64,000 nt of DNA from Pseudomonas lini (GCF_001042905.1 NZ_JYLB01000001.1:62001-126000); one strand, 5' to 3'. Positions 6,618-14,288 are shown, counted from the stretch's first letter. Program-made: numbers and translations. The notes: generated by a model from the sequence alone, not told the origin.

Positions 6618-7181
6618 TTATTTACTTGGCTGTGCTGGTGTCGGTGCAGTTGAGGGGGATGTTTCAGGTTTCAACGTGCTGCTGTCTTTTCCTGACTGAA
6701 TGGCTGCCAGGGTTGTTTGCATGGCGCCCAATACGTTCGCCTGATTTGCGTAGTAAGCACCAACAAGAATGGCCACCACTGCAAGGAGCTGCACGGCTAC
6801 CGCCGCCCAGTAGTTAGATTTCACTGTAGCTGCCTGACTGGCAGCGGCTTCAGCTCCTTCGGCAGCCTTTGTTACACGATCTGCAAGCAATTCATAGCGC
6901 TTGTCCCGCTCCAATTGAGCCTTGTCGCGCTCAGCCTGAGCGGCAAGGAAACCTTCGATTTTCGCGGACACAGACTCAACCCGAGCATCCATCTTTACCT
7001 CGATGGTCTCGAGCTTGGCATTGAATTCTTCGCGAGTAATATCGTTCATGCGTTGAGTATTGCTCACTGTGGCTGGAATGTCAGCAGGCACCACCTCATC
7101 CTTTGGCGAGGGAGTGTTGAATGTGCTTACTAGCTCCAGATGGGCTTTCATTGCGTCAGGTGTACTGAACCTACTACTCAA
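6618..7181 (-). CDS. Coiled-coil protein with single membrane anchor
   Basis: A 187-residue protein. Residues 45-120 are a charged, heptad-rich coiled coil (REEFNAKLETIEVKMDARVE onward). Residues 124-146 (NYWAAVAVQLLAVVAILVGAYYA) form one transmembrane helix. The tail after 165 is Ser/Thr/Pro-rich and disordered. The start overlaps the stop of the upstream zinc-ribbon-like gene by 8 bases, so they form a two-gene unit transcribed leftward just beyond cI, a classic position for genes expressed in the lysogen. No family recognised; topology would fit a membrane-associated sensor or exclusion protein. Confidence 0.65.
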   Translation of the reverse strand: MSSRFSTPDAMKAHLELVSTFNTPSPKDEVVPADIPATVSNTQRMNDITREEFNAKLETIEVKMDARVESVSAKIEGFLAAQAERDKAQLERDKRYELLADRVTKAAEGAEAAASQAATVKSNYWAAVAVQLLAVVAILVGAYYANQANVLGAMQTTLAAIQSGKDSSTLKPETSPSTAPTPAQPSK

Positions 7182-7512
7182 AGTCAGCCTCGCTTACCTC
7201 TTCGAGGTCTAATTGCTCCGGCTCCGGGTTCTCATCGATCCACTCCCGCACCTTTCTGGATAGGTGATGCCTTACAAAGCCGCACTCATTGCAATAAATT
7301 GCAAATGTTGAAACTTGGCTTGGTTTCGGCCCGTCACGGAGGGGCGTCGCGAGGCGATACGTGCTTCCGTTTTTTGAGGAGCCGATCACCGTCCAACCTT
7401 GAAAGCTACAGGCTGGGCAGGGCGAATCTAAAGTCTTCGCTTCCAAAAAGCGGACAAAGTCATGAGCCGATACTGCAAATTGTCTTGTATTCTGAATTTC
7501 GTCTTCTGACAT
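7174..7512 (-). CDS. Zinc-ribbon-like protein, partner of the coiled-coil membrane protein
   Basis: A 112-residue protein with two Cys pairs, CPAC (residues 32-35) and CNEC (74-77), about 40 residues apart, forming a probable zinc ribbon. The C-terminal 25 residues are strongly acidic (DENPEPEQLDLEEVSEADFE). It overlaps the downstream membrane gene by 8 bases. It probably binds a partner protein or nucleic acid; nothing more specific is recognised. Confidence 0.6.
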   Translation of the reverse strand: MSEDEIQNTRQFAVSAHDFVRFLEAKTLDSPCPACSFQGWTVIGSSKNGSTYRLATPLRDGPKPSQVSTFAIYCNECGFVRHHLSRKVREWIDENPEPEQLDLEEVSEADFE

Positions 7513-7568
7513 CCTGGTTCACGCCTCTAATTGTGTCCTGGGGTGTTAGCACCCTTCGAGCCTCGCCT

Positions 7569-7814
7569 CTACTCCATCTCCGACTTATCCCGCACAATCC
7601 TTCCCGTCTTCACCTCATCGGCGTAAGCAGTCAGCCGATCCTCATCGGCATGGAATACAGCGCACATCCTCAGCACGGCCTGTGCGTCCGCCTCGTTACC
7701 AGCCTGGCTCAACCGCTCGGCGATTCGCATCAGTTCTACCGCTGACCACTTCAGATCGGAGGCGACACCCTGGAGGTCGCGCTTTAGGTCCTGCTCAAGT
7801 TTGTTTAGCTCCAT
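7569..7814 (-). CDS. Small phage protein beside cI
   Basis: An 81-residue helical protein when started at the Met of MELNKLEQDLKRDLQG; the in-frame extension to 7907 is Cys-rich, unlike the rest, and lacks a clear ribosome site. The Shine-Dalgarno element at the chosen start is also weak (GGGG). A 14-bp perfect inverted repeat GTTGTC-CT-GACAAC lies 37-50 bases upstream (7851-7864). It is probably transcribed with or after cI. Function unknown. Confidence 0.5.
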   Translation of the reverse strand: MELNKLEQDLKRDLQGVASDLKWSAVELMRIAERLSQAGNEADAQAVLRMCAVFHADEDRLTAYADEVKTGRIVRDKSEME

Positions 7815-7850
7815 GGCCCCAACGACGCGCCAGATGATCGGCCGCAAATA

Positions 7851-7864
7851 GTTGTCCTGACAAC
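7851..7864. promoter_or_regulatory. Inverted repeat upstream of 7569-7814 gene
   Basis: GTTGTC-CT-GACAAC is a perfect 6-bp inverted repeat with a two-base centre in the intergenic region after cI. It may be an operator; it does not resemble the CI/Cro motif. Confidence 0.35.
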
Positions 7865-7936
7865 ACTTAAACCCGGCGGATATCCGAAAAGGTTTGCATG
7901 CACACAATTAGCTAAAGGTTGCTCTGATCTTTCTAT

Positions 7937-8590
7937 TCAAAATTTCTGAAGCGCCCGCACAACAACCCCGACGATCCGACAGTCTTCATTGAACGGCTCG
8001 ATTCGCCAGGCTGGGTTCAACGGCTTCAGGAACAGTTTCCCGCCGTCATTCACCAGCTTCTTGAAAGTGGCTTCGTTACTGTCAGGCAGTTTGGCGATCA
8101 CCAGCTTCCCTGGTGTTGCTTCTGCCTCAGTGTCCACTAGGATCAGCGTACCTTCTGTAACGCTTTGGCCGACAGGCGACGTCATCGAGTCGCCTTTGAC
8201 CTCGAGCCAGAACGCGGCGCCCTTCGAGTCGTACTCGGAGAATTCATAACGATCGGAGAAGCCTGCAGGATAGGGCTCAACTGCTTCAGCCCAAGCGCCG
8301 GCGGCGACCCAGCTGATAACCGGATAGCGATAGGACTCAATAGGCTGGCGGGCTTCTCCGATGTTTGAGTCGACTTTCTCTACCTCGTTACCCTCGCCGA
8401 TGGCCAGCCACTCGGCACGAAATCCGGTGGCCTTTGCAAGTGCATACAGGTTCTCCGGTCTGAGGCTTTTGCTCTCGCCGGTAATCCATTGGGTTACAGC
8501 AGAGTTTGCGACGCCGCAAAGCGAAGCAATTTCACCCTTCTTTTTCCCACTGAGCGCGATGGCCCGGGCAATACGTTCATGTCTTTCCAT
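7937..8590 (-). CDS. cI: CI-type prophage repressor (XRE HTH + S24 peptidase)
   Basis: A 217-residue repressor. An XRE helix-turn-helix occupies residues 16-40 (GEIASLCGVANSAVTQW), followed by a linker and a LexA-like S24 domain. The autocleavage site is Ala97-Gly98 (VAAGAW), the catalytic Ser135 lies in GDSMTSP, and Lys177 in TFKKL. RecA-stimulated self-cleavage would thus induce the prophage after DNA damage. It is divergent from cro, with three operator-like palindromes between them. All catalytic residues are present, so the switch looks intact. Ribosome signal upstream is poor, as is common for maintenance transcripts. Confidence 0.93.
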   Translation of the reverse strand: MERHERIARAIALSGKKKGEIASLCGVANSAVTQWITGESKSLRPENLYALAKATGFRAEWLAIGEGNEVEKVDSNIGEARQPIESYRYPVISWVAAGAWAEAVEPYPAGFSDRYEFSEYDSKGAAFWLEVKGDSMTSPVGQSVTEGTLILVDTEAEATPGKLVIAKLPDSNEATFKKLVNDGGKLFLKPLNPAWRIEPFNEDCRIVGVVVRALQKF

Positions 8591-8600
8591 GGACCCAATA

Positions 8601-8672
8601 TTAAGTTAACTGAATTTAAGCATGCAGTAGCCAGAAAACCTCATTGACGCAATAACTTAAGCATGCTGAAAT
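8601..8672 (+). promoter_or_regulatory. Right operator region OR with promoter pR
   Basis: Palindromic sites lie at 8601-8614 (TTAAGTTAACTGAA) and 8657-8670 (TTAAGCATGCTGAA), with a partial site at 8614-8626. The plus strand has -35 TTGACG (8644-8649) and -10 TGAAAT (8667-8672) with 17-base spacing; the -10 overlaps the third operator. The motif matches the OL cluster at 4707, so CI and Cro should act on both. Confidence 0.75.
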
Positions 8673-8699
8673 TGCGAGAAGCTCGAACGAGGATGCGCA

Positions 8700-8879
8700 A
8701 TGAATACGCATGAAGTCGCCGAATTCTTCGGCAGCAAGACAAAACTGGCAGCGGCGCTGGGCATCCGGCCGAGCGCCGTGACCATGTGGGGGGATTCCAT
8801 TCCAGAGTCCCGTCAATACCAGATTCAAGTTCTTTCCAAGGGCAAGTTCAAGGCGACCAAAAAGGAACAAGCTGCTTAG
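8700..8879 (+). CDS. cro: Cro-like repressor
   Basis: A 59-residue protein, MNTHEVAEFFGSKTKLAAAL followed by GIRPSAVTMWGDSIPESRQ, which is the P22-Cro/YdaS helix-turn-helix pattern with the typical WG-x-S-I-P-E-x-R motif. It is the first gene rightward from OR and is preceded by GAGG ten bases upstream. It is expected to repress cI transcription and damp early transcription during lytic growth. Length is usual for the family. Confidence 0.88.
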   Translation: MNTHEVAEFFGSKTKLAAALGIRPSAVTMWGDSIPESRQYQIQVLSKGKFKATKKEQAA

Positions 8880-8932
8880 CGATATCCCTGTCCGCCGATC
8901 CATTGAAGCCAGATTAGAAGAGAGCAGTCCCT

Positions 8933-9550
8933 ATGGAAACGTCCAGTCCAAGACACAGCGTGCAAACCCGTGACCAGGTGCTTGTCGCGCATGCAGCAAA
9001 CCAGATCGCCCGCACCAGCCTGAGCCAGGACGATTTTGCCCAGGCGCTGAGTCGGGAAATTTACCTGATCGTCCCCGTCACGAAGATCGAATTGGCAAAA
9101 GTTCCTGATTTCGACGAACTGGCGCGCATGAACGACGTGGGTGAATTCGTGAAGGCAACCGGTCGCTGGCTCAAACGCGTTCAGCGCTGGCTGTCTGGCG
9201 AACAGGAGATGCCGTCCTGGCTGGAAGAGTCGTGGGTGAATGCGCTGGAGCCTGAGTTCCGTGATCACTGCATCAACGAACTGGCTGGCCGCCACGGGCT
9301 GATAGGTGCCCGCCAGATGACCAGCGACCAATGTGCGAACAAAAGCTTCGGCGCGCTGATTCGCGCTTTGGGCGATGTGATCGACACCGGCAGCGACGTC
9401 TTTGACGACCAGGTGATGTGCGAGGCGGATTTGCCGCACCTGCCGGCATTCGCCAAGCAGTGCCGCCAAGTTGAAGCGCGGGCAGGGGAGCTGGGCCGGA
9501 AGGCTGAAGCGCTGCTCACCAAGCACCGACCGAATTTGAAAATTGCCTGA
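8933..9550 (+). CDS. YdaT-like early regulatory protein (putative)
   Basis: A 205-residue protein directly after cro. The block RWLKRVQRWLSGEQEMPSWL followed by NALEPEFRDHCINELAGRHG resembles the core of YdaT of the Rac prophage, which likewise follows a Cro-like gene (ydaS) and inhibits growth when made in E. coli. The C-terminal third is helical and charged. A lambda CII role is less likely because no recognisable CII helix-turn-helix is seen. Assignment rests on pattern and synteny. Confidence 0.5.
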   Translation: METSSPRHSVQTRDQVLVAHAANQIARTSLSQDDFAQALSREIYLIVPVTKIELAKVPDFDELARMNDVGEFVKATGRWLKRVQRWLSGEQEMPSWLEESWVNALEPEFRDHCINELAGRHGLIGARQMTSDQCANKSFGALIRALGDVIDTGSDVFDDQVMCEADLPHLPAFAKQCRQVEARAGELGRKAEALLTKHRPNLKIA

Positions 9551-9567
9551 ATCCCGGGCACAAAAAA

Positions 9568-9586
9568 GCCGACGGAGAAGGTCGGC
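9568..9586 (+). terminator. Hairpin between YdaT-like gene and rha
   Basis: GCCGAC-ggagaag-GTCGGC preceded by six A but followed only by TGATT, so a weak rho-independent terminator, possibly a leaky early terminator like lambda tR1. Confidence 0.4.
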
Positions 9587-9614
9587 TGATTCGCAAAACT
9601 AGAGAGGGCCGATT

Positions 9615-10421
9615 ATGCAGAGACAACCCAATTCAAGCAATACCCCGAACCATGTCGCGACACGTTTTGTAAATTCCGAAAACGTGTCGCGTACCACAAT
9701 GTCCTCCCGCGAAATTGCAAATGTCACCGGCAAGCGCCACGACAACGTGAAGCGCGACATCGTGGCAATGCTCAAAGACCTGAAAGTAGATGCACTCAGT
9801 TTTGAGGACATCTATCTGGACGGCCGCAACCGGGAACAAGTGCAGTACCTGCTTGATCGCGAGCACACTGACTGCCTCCTTACCGGCTACAGCGCTCCGA
9901 TGCGCATGAAGGTGATTCGCCGCTGGCGTGAGCTCGAACATGAGCAGGGCGCCCGCAATCAGGTCCTGCGTAATGGCACCAAGGTCGTTGGCGAGATCGC
10001 CATCATGGAGTGCTTCACGCGCCTACTGAAGCCGGCGCCGTCCAGCCAAATGATGATGCTGGTCAAGATCGCCGCGAACAATGGCCTCGACGCACAATTC
10101 CTTCCTGGCTACGCCATCGATGCCGCACCAGACGCCACCGGTGGTAGTTCCATGCCGACCAAGGCCGTCACCGCACTGATCAAAGATCACGGCATCGCCA
10201 GCACCGCAGCAGCCTTCAACCGGGCGCTGGCCGCCAAGGGGGTCCTCAAGCAACTCCAGCGTAAGAATTCCAAACAGGTAATGGTCGACTTCTGGTGCGT
10301 GACCGACAAGGGCATGACCTACGGCAAGAACCTCACCAACCCACAATCCCCCCGCGAGACGCAGCCTCACTGGTACGTCGATCGTTTCCTCGAATTGGCA
10401 GCACTGGTCGGGAAGGCCTGA
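9615..10421 (+). CDS. rha: Rha family regulatory protein
   Basis: A 268-residue protein. Residues 29-100 (MSSREIANVTGKRHDNVKRD ... YLLDREHTDCLLTGYS) are the Rha domain found in lambdoid phages such as phi-80 and P22, a winged-helix-like DNA-binding module that interferes with growth in IHF-deficient hosts. The C-terminal 130 residues form a second domain also common on phage regulators. The start at 9615 has AGAGAGGG upstream. The first 28 residues are encoded across a 36-bp palindrome (9656-9691), suggesting they form a poorly conserved leader. Confidence 0.8.
   Translation: MQRQPNSSNTPNHVATRFVNSENVSRTTMSSREIANVTGKRHDNVKRDIVAMLKDLKVDALSFEDIYLDGRNREQVQYLLDREHTDCLLTGYSAPMRMKVIRRWRELEHEQGARNQVLRNGTKVVGEIAIMECFTRLLKPAPSSQMMMLVKIAANNGLDAQFLPGYAIDAAPDATGGSSMPTKAVTALIKDHGIASTAAAFNRALAAKGVLKQLQRKNSKQVMVDFWCVTDKGMTYGKNLTNPQSPRETQPHWYVDRFLELAALVGKA
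9656..9691. repeat. 36-bp palindromic element, copy 1
   Basis: CGCGACACGTTTT and its exact reverse complement AAAACGTGTCGCG (13-bp arms) flank a 10-base centre. It lies in frame inside the rha leader and encodes ATRFVN..NVSR. A second copy of the same 36-bp length lies at 14893-14928. Confidence 0.8.
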
Positions 10422-10422
10422 A

Positions 10423-11394
10423 ATGCAATACACCGTCACGATCAATCAGGCGAAGGCGTTGGAGTGGGGGCTTAATTCTAAGCAAGCCCTGCTGTTCGCT
10501 TTCGTCTACGAGTGCCCGAGCTGGGCCAATCCAATCAAGACGGATACCGGGATCTACTTCGCGTTGAGTAAGGCCAAGATCGTTGATGAACTGCCGCTGC
10601 TCACTGATAAGCCCGACACCGCTTACCGCCTGCTGAAGGCCTTAAGAGACGCAGGCTTGATCGAGCTTTCCAGCACGTCGAGCATCACTCTGGTCCGCCT
10701 GACCGAGAAGGCCAAAGAGTGGAACCGTAAATTGGATGGGTCGGAAAAATATCCGACCTCAGATGCACTCGATGGTCGGAAAAAAATCCGATCTACCTCG
10801 GATAAATCTCCGAGCAAGGTCGGAAAAAAGTCCGGGCCAGGGTCGGAAAAATCTCCGACAAATCAGGGTACCAATAATCAGGATACCAATCAGGTAACCA
10901 GTAATCAGGATTTGCAGGACGGCTCGGACAAGCCGAACCGGTCCGGCGGATTGGTTTTGGTGGTTGACCGCATCGTAGCTCCACGGGTTGAAATCCCCGC
11001 TGACATGCCGGGCCCCAAAGACCAGACCTGCAAGACGTTCAAGACCTGGGCGAACTACGCCATGTCCTACCGCAAGCGCTACAAAGCCTGGCCTGTCTGG
11101 AACGCCAAAGTGGGAGGGCAGGTGGGTTTACTGATCGGCCGACTCGGTATCGACGTCGCCCACAGCGTCGCTGCGTATTACCTCGGCATCAACGACGCCC
11201 AGCTGATCCGCAAGTGCCATAGCTTCAACGAACTGCTGGCCAACGCTGAGAGCTACCACACCCAATGGGTCACTCAGACCCAGATCAATGGTCGCACTGC
11301 CCGTCAGCAGGAAGACACCCAGGCCAATATCAACGCCGCGCAAGAAGCTGCCCGGAACATCCGCGAGGGAGGGCCGCGCAATGCTTTCCTCTGA
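10423..11394 (+). CDS. Phage replication initiator, lambda O-like
   Basis: A 323-residue protein. Residues 1-100 form a winged-helix-like domain (KQALLFAFVYECPSWANPI ... YRLLKALRDAGLIEL). Residues 100-165 are a low-complexity, Ser/Lys/Asp-rich linker, encoded by five iterons. The C-terminal 120 residues form a separate helical domain (KTWANYAMSYRKRYKAWPVW) that would contact a helicase loader. An initiator gene with its own origin iterons in the linker-coding region is exactly the lambda O plan. It starts one base after the rha stop and overlaps the next gene by 14 bases. Confidence 0.75.
   Translation: MQYTVTINQAKALEWGLNSKQALLFAFVYECPSWANPIKTDTGIYFALSKAKIVDELPLLTDKPDTAYRLLKALRDAGLIELSSTSSITLVRLTEKAKEWNRKLDGSEKYPTSDALDGRKKIRSTSDKSPSKVGKKSGPGSEKSPTNQGTNNQDTNQVTSNQDLQDGSDKPNRSGGLVLVVDRIVAPRVEIPADMPGPKDQTCKTFKTWANYAMSYRKRYKAWPVWNAKVGGQVGLLIGRLGIDVAHSVAAYYLGINDAQLIRKCHSFNELLANAESYHTQWVTQTQINGRTARQQEDTQANINAAQEAARNIREGGPRNAFL
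10739..10860. other. Phage replication origin: five 20-bp iterons
   Basis: Five palindromic repeats with consensus GGTCGG-AAAAAWAT-CCGACC start at 10739, 10774, 10796, 10818 and 10841; the last four are spaced 22-23 bases, about two helical turns. They sit inside the initiator gene like lambda ori. An A-rich core lies within each. The initiator N-domain should bind them as dimers. Confidence 0.8.
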
Positions 11395-12169
11395 CGAACG
11401 CGCACAGCTCGCCGGCGCAATCTGCGCCACCGCCGAAACCCTAGGCCAGACCATCAGCGCTACGGCTGCGGAGTTGATGGCAGATGACCTCGCCGTCTTT
11501 GCCCCCGCTGATATCCGCAAGGCGCTTCAGGCGTGCCGCCGAGAATTGACCGGCAAGCTGACCCTGGCGGCGGTATTGCAGCGGGTACAGGCCGCCGATG
11601 GCCGCCCGGGCAAAGATGAGGCGTGGTCTATCGCCCTGACCGCAGGCGACGAATCCGAAACAGTCGTGATGACCGCCGAGATACGCCTGGCGATGGTCGC
11701 TGCGCAACCGATCTTGAGTCGCCGGGATGTGGTCGGTGCCCGAATGGCTTTCAACAGTGCCTACGAGCGCCTGGTATCTGCTGCCCGGGCTGAAGCCAAA
11801 CCGACTACTTGGAGCGTTTCCCTCGGGCTCGATCCGGCACGCCGGGTCACAGCGATCGAGTCAGCAGTCCGTATGCAACTGATCACCCAGCAGACGGGTA
11901 CCCAGTACCTGACTGATCTGCGCATTGCTCCCATCACCATCGATGGTCAAGCCATCGCTGGACTAATCACCGGTTCTACCGCGGAGCCGTCTCCGCATCT
12001 GCGTGAGAAGCTCGCTGAAGTGCGCCAGATCGTCAATGCGGCGAAGGCCCGACAGAAGCGCGAGCAGCTCAAGAAGGCACAGGCAGATCGGGTCGACACA
12101 TATCTACGCAAGCGCAAGTTCCGCGCGGCCATCGCTGCCGCGCAACGCAAGGAGGCATCCCGTGGCTGA
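11381..12169 (+). CDS. Replication-associated protein, possible helicase loader
   Basis: A 262-residue protein in the position of lambda P, directly after the initiator and overlapping it by 14 bases. The segment FAPADIRKALQACRRELTGK, then LTLAAVLQRVQAADGRPGKDEAW, is a recurrent pattern in Pseudomonas phage proteins following an initiator. The C-terminus is long, helical and very basic (AKARQKREQLKKAQADRVDT). A helicase-loading or DNA-binding role is inferred from place and charge; no AAA+ motif is visible, so it is not a DnaC-type loader. Start chosen at ATG 11381 rather than the upstream in-frame ATG 11288, which lies deep inside the initiator gene. Confidence 0.6.
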   Translation: MLSSDERAQLAGAICATAETLGQTISATAAELMADDLAVFAPADIRKALQACRRELTGKLTLAAVLQRVQAADGRPGKDEAWSIALTAGDESETVVMTAEIRLAMVAAQPILSRRDVVGARMAFNSAYERLVSAARAEAKPTTWSVSLGLDPARRVTAIESAVRMQLITQQTGTQYLTDLRIAPITIDGQAIAGLITGSTAEPSPHLREKLAEVRQIVNAAKARQKREQLKKAQADRVDTYLRKRKFRAAIAAAQRKEASRG

Positions 12170-12749
12170 ACTCGCATTGATCCGCACCGCCCAAGGGCTG
12201 GTACCGGCCACCGAAGCCGACCGTGAAACCGTCCAGAAGTGGAAGGCTGGCCAGATCATTCACGGCAAGTTCACCCGCATGCGTAACGGCAAGTTTCACG
12301 GCAAGTTCTTCTCGATGCTCGATTTGGCGTGGGAATACTGGGAGCCGGTCGGCGGACTGATCCCGCGCCAGGAGATGCGCGGCATTCGAGGGCTCGCGAA
12401 GTTCTTCGAGGCGCAAAGCGGAAAGCCGGGGCAGCTCTCGCACGCGGTTGCGGCTTACATCACCGGCCTTGAGTCAGCGCGTGCTGAGCGCTTCCCGGCA
12501 GTAGACAAGAGCCGCGAAGCCTTCCGTGAGTGGGTGACGATAGAGGCCGGCCATTTCCACCTGGTGCACACGCCTGAGGGAATCCGCAAAGAGGCCAAGT
12601 CGATCAGTTGGGCAAACATGGATGACACCGCTTTCGAGCCACTTTACCGCGACGTCTTCAACGCCTGCTGGCGGTTGGTGTTGTCTGCGCACTTTGAGAA
12701 TGAAGCTGACGCGCTTTCTGCTGCCGATCAATTGGGGAGTTACGCATGA
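12162..12749 (+). CDS. DUF1367 family phage protein
   Basis: A 195-residue protein starting at a GTG that has GGAGG six bases upstream and overlaps the previous stop. The pattern LVPATEADRETVQKWKAGQI, then HGKFTRMRNGKFHGKFFSML and WEYWEPVGG, is diagnostic of DUF1367, a family confined to lambdoid phages and prophages near the nin region, function unknown. It overlaps ninG by 4 bases. Confidence 0.85.
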   Translation: MAELALIRTAQGLVPATEADRETVQKWKAGQIIHGKFTRMRNGKFHGKFFSMLDLAWEYWEPVGGLIPRQEMRGIRGLAKFFEAQSGKPGQLSHAVAAYITGLESARAERFPAVDKSREAFREWVTIEAGHFHLVHTPEGIRKEAKSISWANMDDTAFEPLYRDVFNACWRLVLSAHFENEADALSAADQLGSYA

Positions 12750-13351
12750 GAGTCGCCCTCAAGGAAGTAAAGGCTAAGAAGTGCAAGAACCCGGTCTGCG
12801 GCGTGAGCTTCAAGCCGTCATTCTCCACGGCGCAAAAGGTGTGCAGCTGGACGTGCGGCCTAGCTATCAAGGAAGTGAACCAGGAGAAGGCCCGCAAGTC
12901 GCTGGCCCAGGTCGAGCGCAAAGAGATCAAGGTCCGCAAGGAGAAGCTGAAGAGTAGGGCGGATCATCTGCGGGAGGCCCAGGCGGCGGTGAACGAGTTC
13001 GTGCGCATGCGTGACGCTCACCTGCCGTGCATCAGCTGCGACTCGCGCCCGAGTGATCACGACCTGATCACCGGCAGCCGGTGGGACGCCGGGCACTACA
13101 GGTCGGTTGGCGCGTGCCCGGAACTACGTTTTGAGCCGCTGAACATTCACCGGCAATGCGTGAAGTGCAATCGAAACCTGTCCGGCAACGCCGTTGAATA
13201 CCGCATTCGCTTGGTGGTGCGTATCGGTGCCGAGAAGGTTGCATGGATTGAAGGGCCTCACGAGGCGCGCAAGTACACCGTGGAAGAGATCAAGGCCATC
13301 AAGGCCGAGTACCGGGCAAAGACAAGAGAGCTGAAGGGGAGAGCGGCATGA
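12746..13351 (+). CDS. ninG: NinG/Rap recombination protein
   Basis: A 201-residue protein with the NinG architecture. An N-terminal CxxxxC pair and CSWTC (residues 13-37) make a zinc finger, followed by a long basic helix, then an HNH-like cluster CISCDSRPSDHD ... DAGHYRSVGACPELRF ... HRQCVKCNRNLSGN. NinG (Rap) is a structure-specific nuclease that resolves recombination intermediates made by the phage annealing system, matching the annealing gene in the leftward operon. Coupled to neighbours by 4-base overlaps. Confidence 0.92.
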   Translation: MRVALKEVKAKKCKNPVCGVSFKPSFSTAQKVCSWTCGLAIKEVNQEKARKSLAQVERKEIKVRKEKLKSRADHLREAQAAVNEFVRMRDAHLPCISCDSRPSDHDLITGSRWDAGHYRSVGACPELRFEPLNIHRQCVKCNRNLSGNAVEYRIRLVVRIGAEKVAWIEGPHEARKYTVEEIKAIKAEYRAKTRELKGRAA

Positions 13352-13893
13352 CATATCGCAACGTGGTATCCGCAGTAGTTCGGGCGCTCGCCGCCGAAAC
13401 CATCAACTCCGCCGGCGGCTGCGACTTTGAGCCGAAGGTGCAGTGCGCCAAGCAGAAGGGAGAGATCGTTGGCAAGGAGGCTGCATTCCTCACCGACTGC
13501 TGGGTATTCGGCCGTCTGCACAAGTCGCTGTCGGCTGCCCACTGGCGGGCGTTGGTGGCAAAGTTCTCAACGCACGCAGAACGCAAGCACGCCGCTATTA
13601 CCGAGCTGACGAAGGTGATGCGTTCGCCAGCACCTGAGCGCTTCTTGCATTGTGCCGTGGTCACTTGGGCATTGCCGAAGTTACCGGGCGTGGATGGGAA
13701 GCGCTCGACCAATGTGCTGCCGGCCAGTTGGTATGAGATGGACAACTGGTCGGATGAACCGCATCCGATCAAGACTCAGGAGCGGTGGCGCCGGGTTATT
13801 CGCAAGGCTCTGGAGCAAGCCGTGGACGCTGCTTTGGTCGAGGCTCAGCACATTCTTGAGCATGAAGGCCTTCTGATGGCAGAAGCTGCTTGA
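13348..13893 (+). CDS. Phage protein in the antiterminator Q position
   Basis: A 181-residue protein coupled to ninG by a 4-base overlap and the last gene of the rightward early operon. It carries a helical N-terminus (VVSAVVRALAAETINSAGGC), three Cys before residue 55, and a C-terminal helix. A homologous gene commonly ends the nin-like region in Pseudomonas lambdoid phages. It precedes a leader with a terminator before the holin, which is where lambda has Q. A late-gene activator or antiterminator role is inferred from position only; no known Q motif is seen. Confidence 0.5.
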   Translation: MTYRNVVSAVVRALAAETINSAGGCDFEPKVQCAKQKGEIVGKEAAFLTDCWVFGRLHKSLSAAHWRALVAKFSTHAERKHAAITELTKVMRSPAPERFLHCAVVTWALPKLPGVDGKRSTNVLPASWYEMDNWSDEPHPIKTQERWRRVIRKALEQAVDAALVEAQHILEHEGLLMAEAA

Positions 13894-14091
13894 CGAACAT
13901 TGCTCCAATGAGCCAGTATGTGTCCATTCTTTGGTTCTGCGCGAGTAGGAATCAAGTACCGAGCGCTTAGCGGCGCCGGCTGGCTGTTTATGTTGGGTTG
14001 GGGTGCAGTGGTTTTGTTAATGTGGTACCTGCAAGCTGTAGTCAATACATCCAATCAAACTGAGCAGTCCGGACAAGAAGGAGGTGATCGT

Positions 14092-14193
14092 ATGGTGAAA
14101 AATCTGAAGGTTTCTGTGAGTAACTTCGCGGCAAATGCTTCAACCGCCTATTACGTAAACAGCCTGTCGGCGATTACCATTCAAGCTCCTTGA
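14092..14193 (+). CDS. 33-residue peptide with perfect Shine-Dalgarno match
   Basis: An ORF of 33 codons (MVKNLKVSVSNFAANASTAY..., ending AITIQAP). The 12 bases AAGGAGGTGATC at 14078-14089 are fully complementary to the 3' end of 16S rRNA, with the ATG two bases later, which is much more pairing than normal genes have. The peptide is mildly basic at its start and otherwise rich in Ser, Asn and Ala, not clearly membrane-spanning. It is followed by a strong terminator at 14251. A longer in-frame ORF from 13918 would add a hydrophobic segment but has no ribosome site. Function unknown. Confidence 0.5.
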   Translation: MVKNLKVSVSNFAANASTAYYVNSLSAITIQAP

Positions 14194-14250
14194 CGATTTC
14201 AAGGCTGCTTATCTAGATATACCGCACTGCTTGTCCGGTGCAACCAATTC

Positions 14251-14287
14251 AAAAAAACCCGCCAGTTAACGCTGAGCGGGTTTTTTA
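14251..14287. terminator. Strong bidirectional terminator
   Basis: AAAAAAACCCGC, a 13-base loop, then GCGGGTTTTTT; ends the early/33-residue gene transcript. Confidence 0.85.
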
Positions 14288-14288
14288 T

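Noticed and set aside
13918..14091. N-terminal extension of the 33-residue ORF with a hydrophobic segment
   Set aside because: No ribosome site at its start, whereas an exceptional one precedes the internal ATG; kept only as an alternative.
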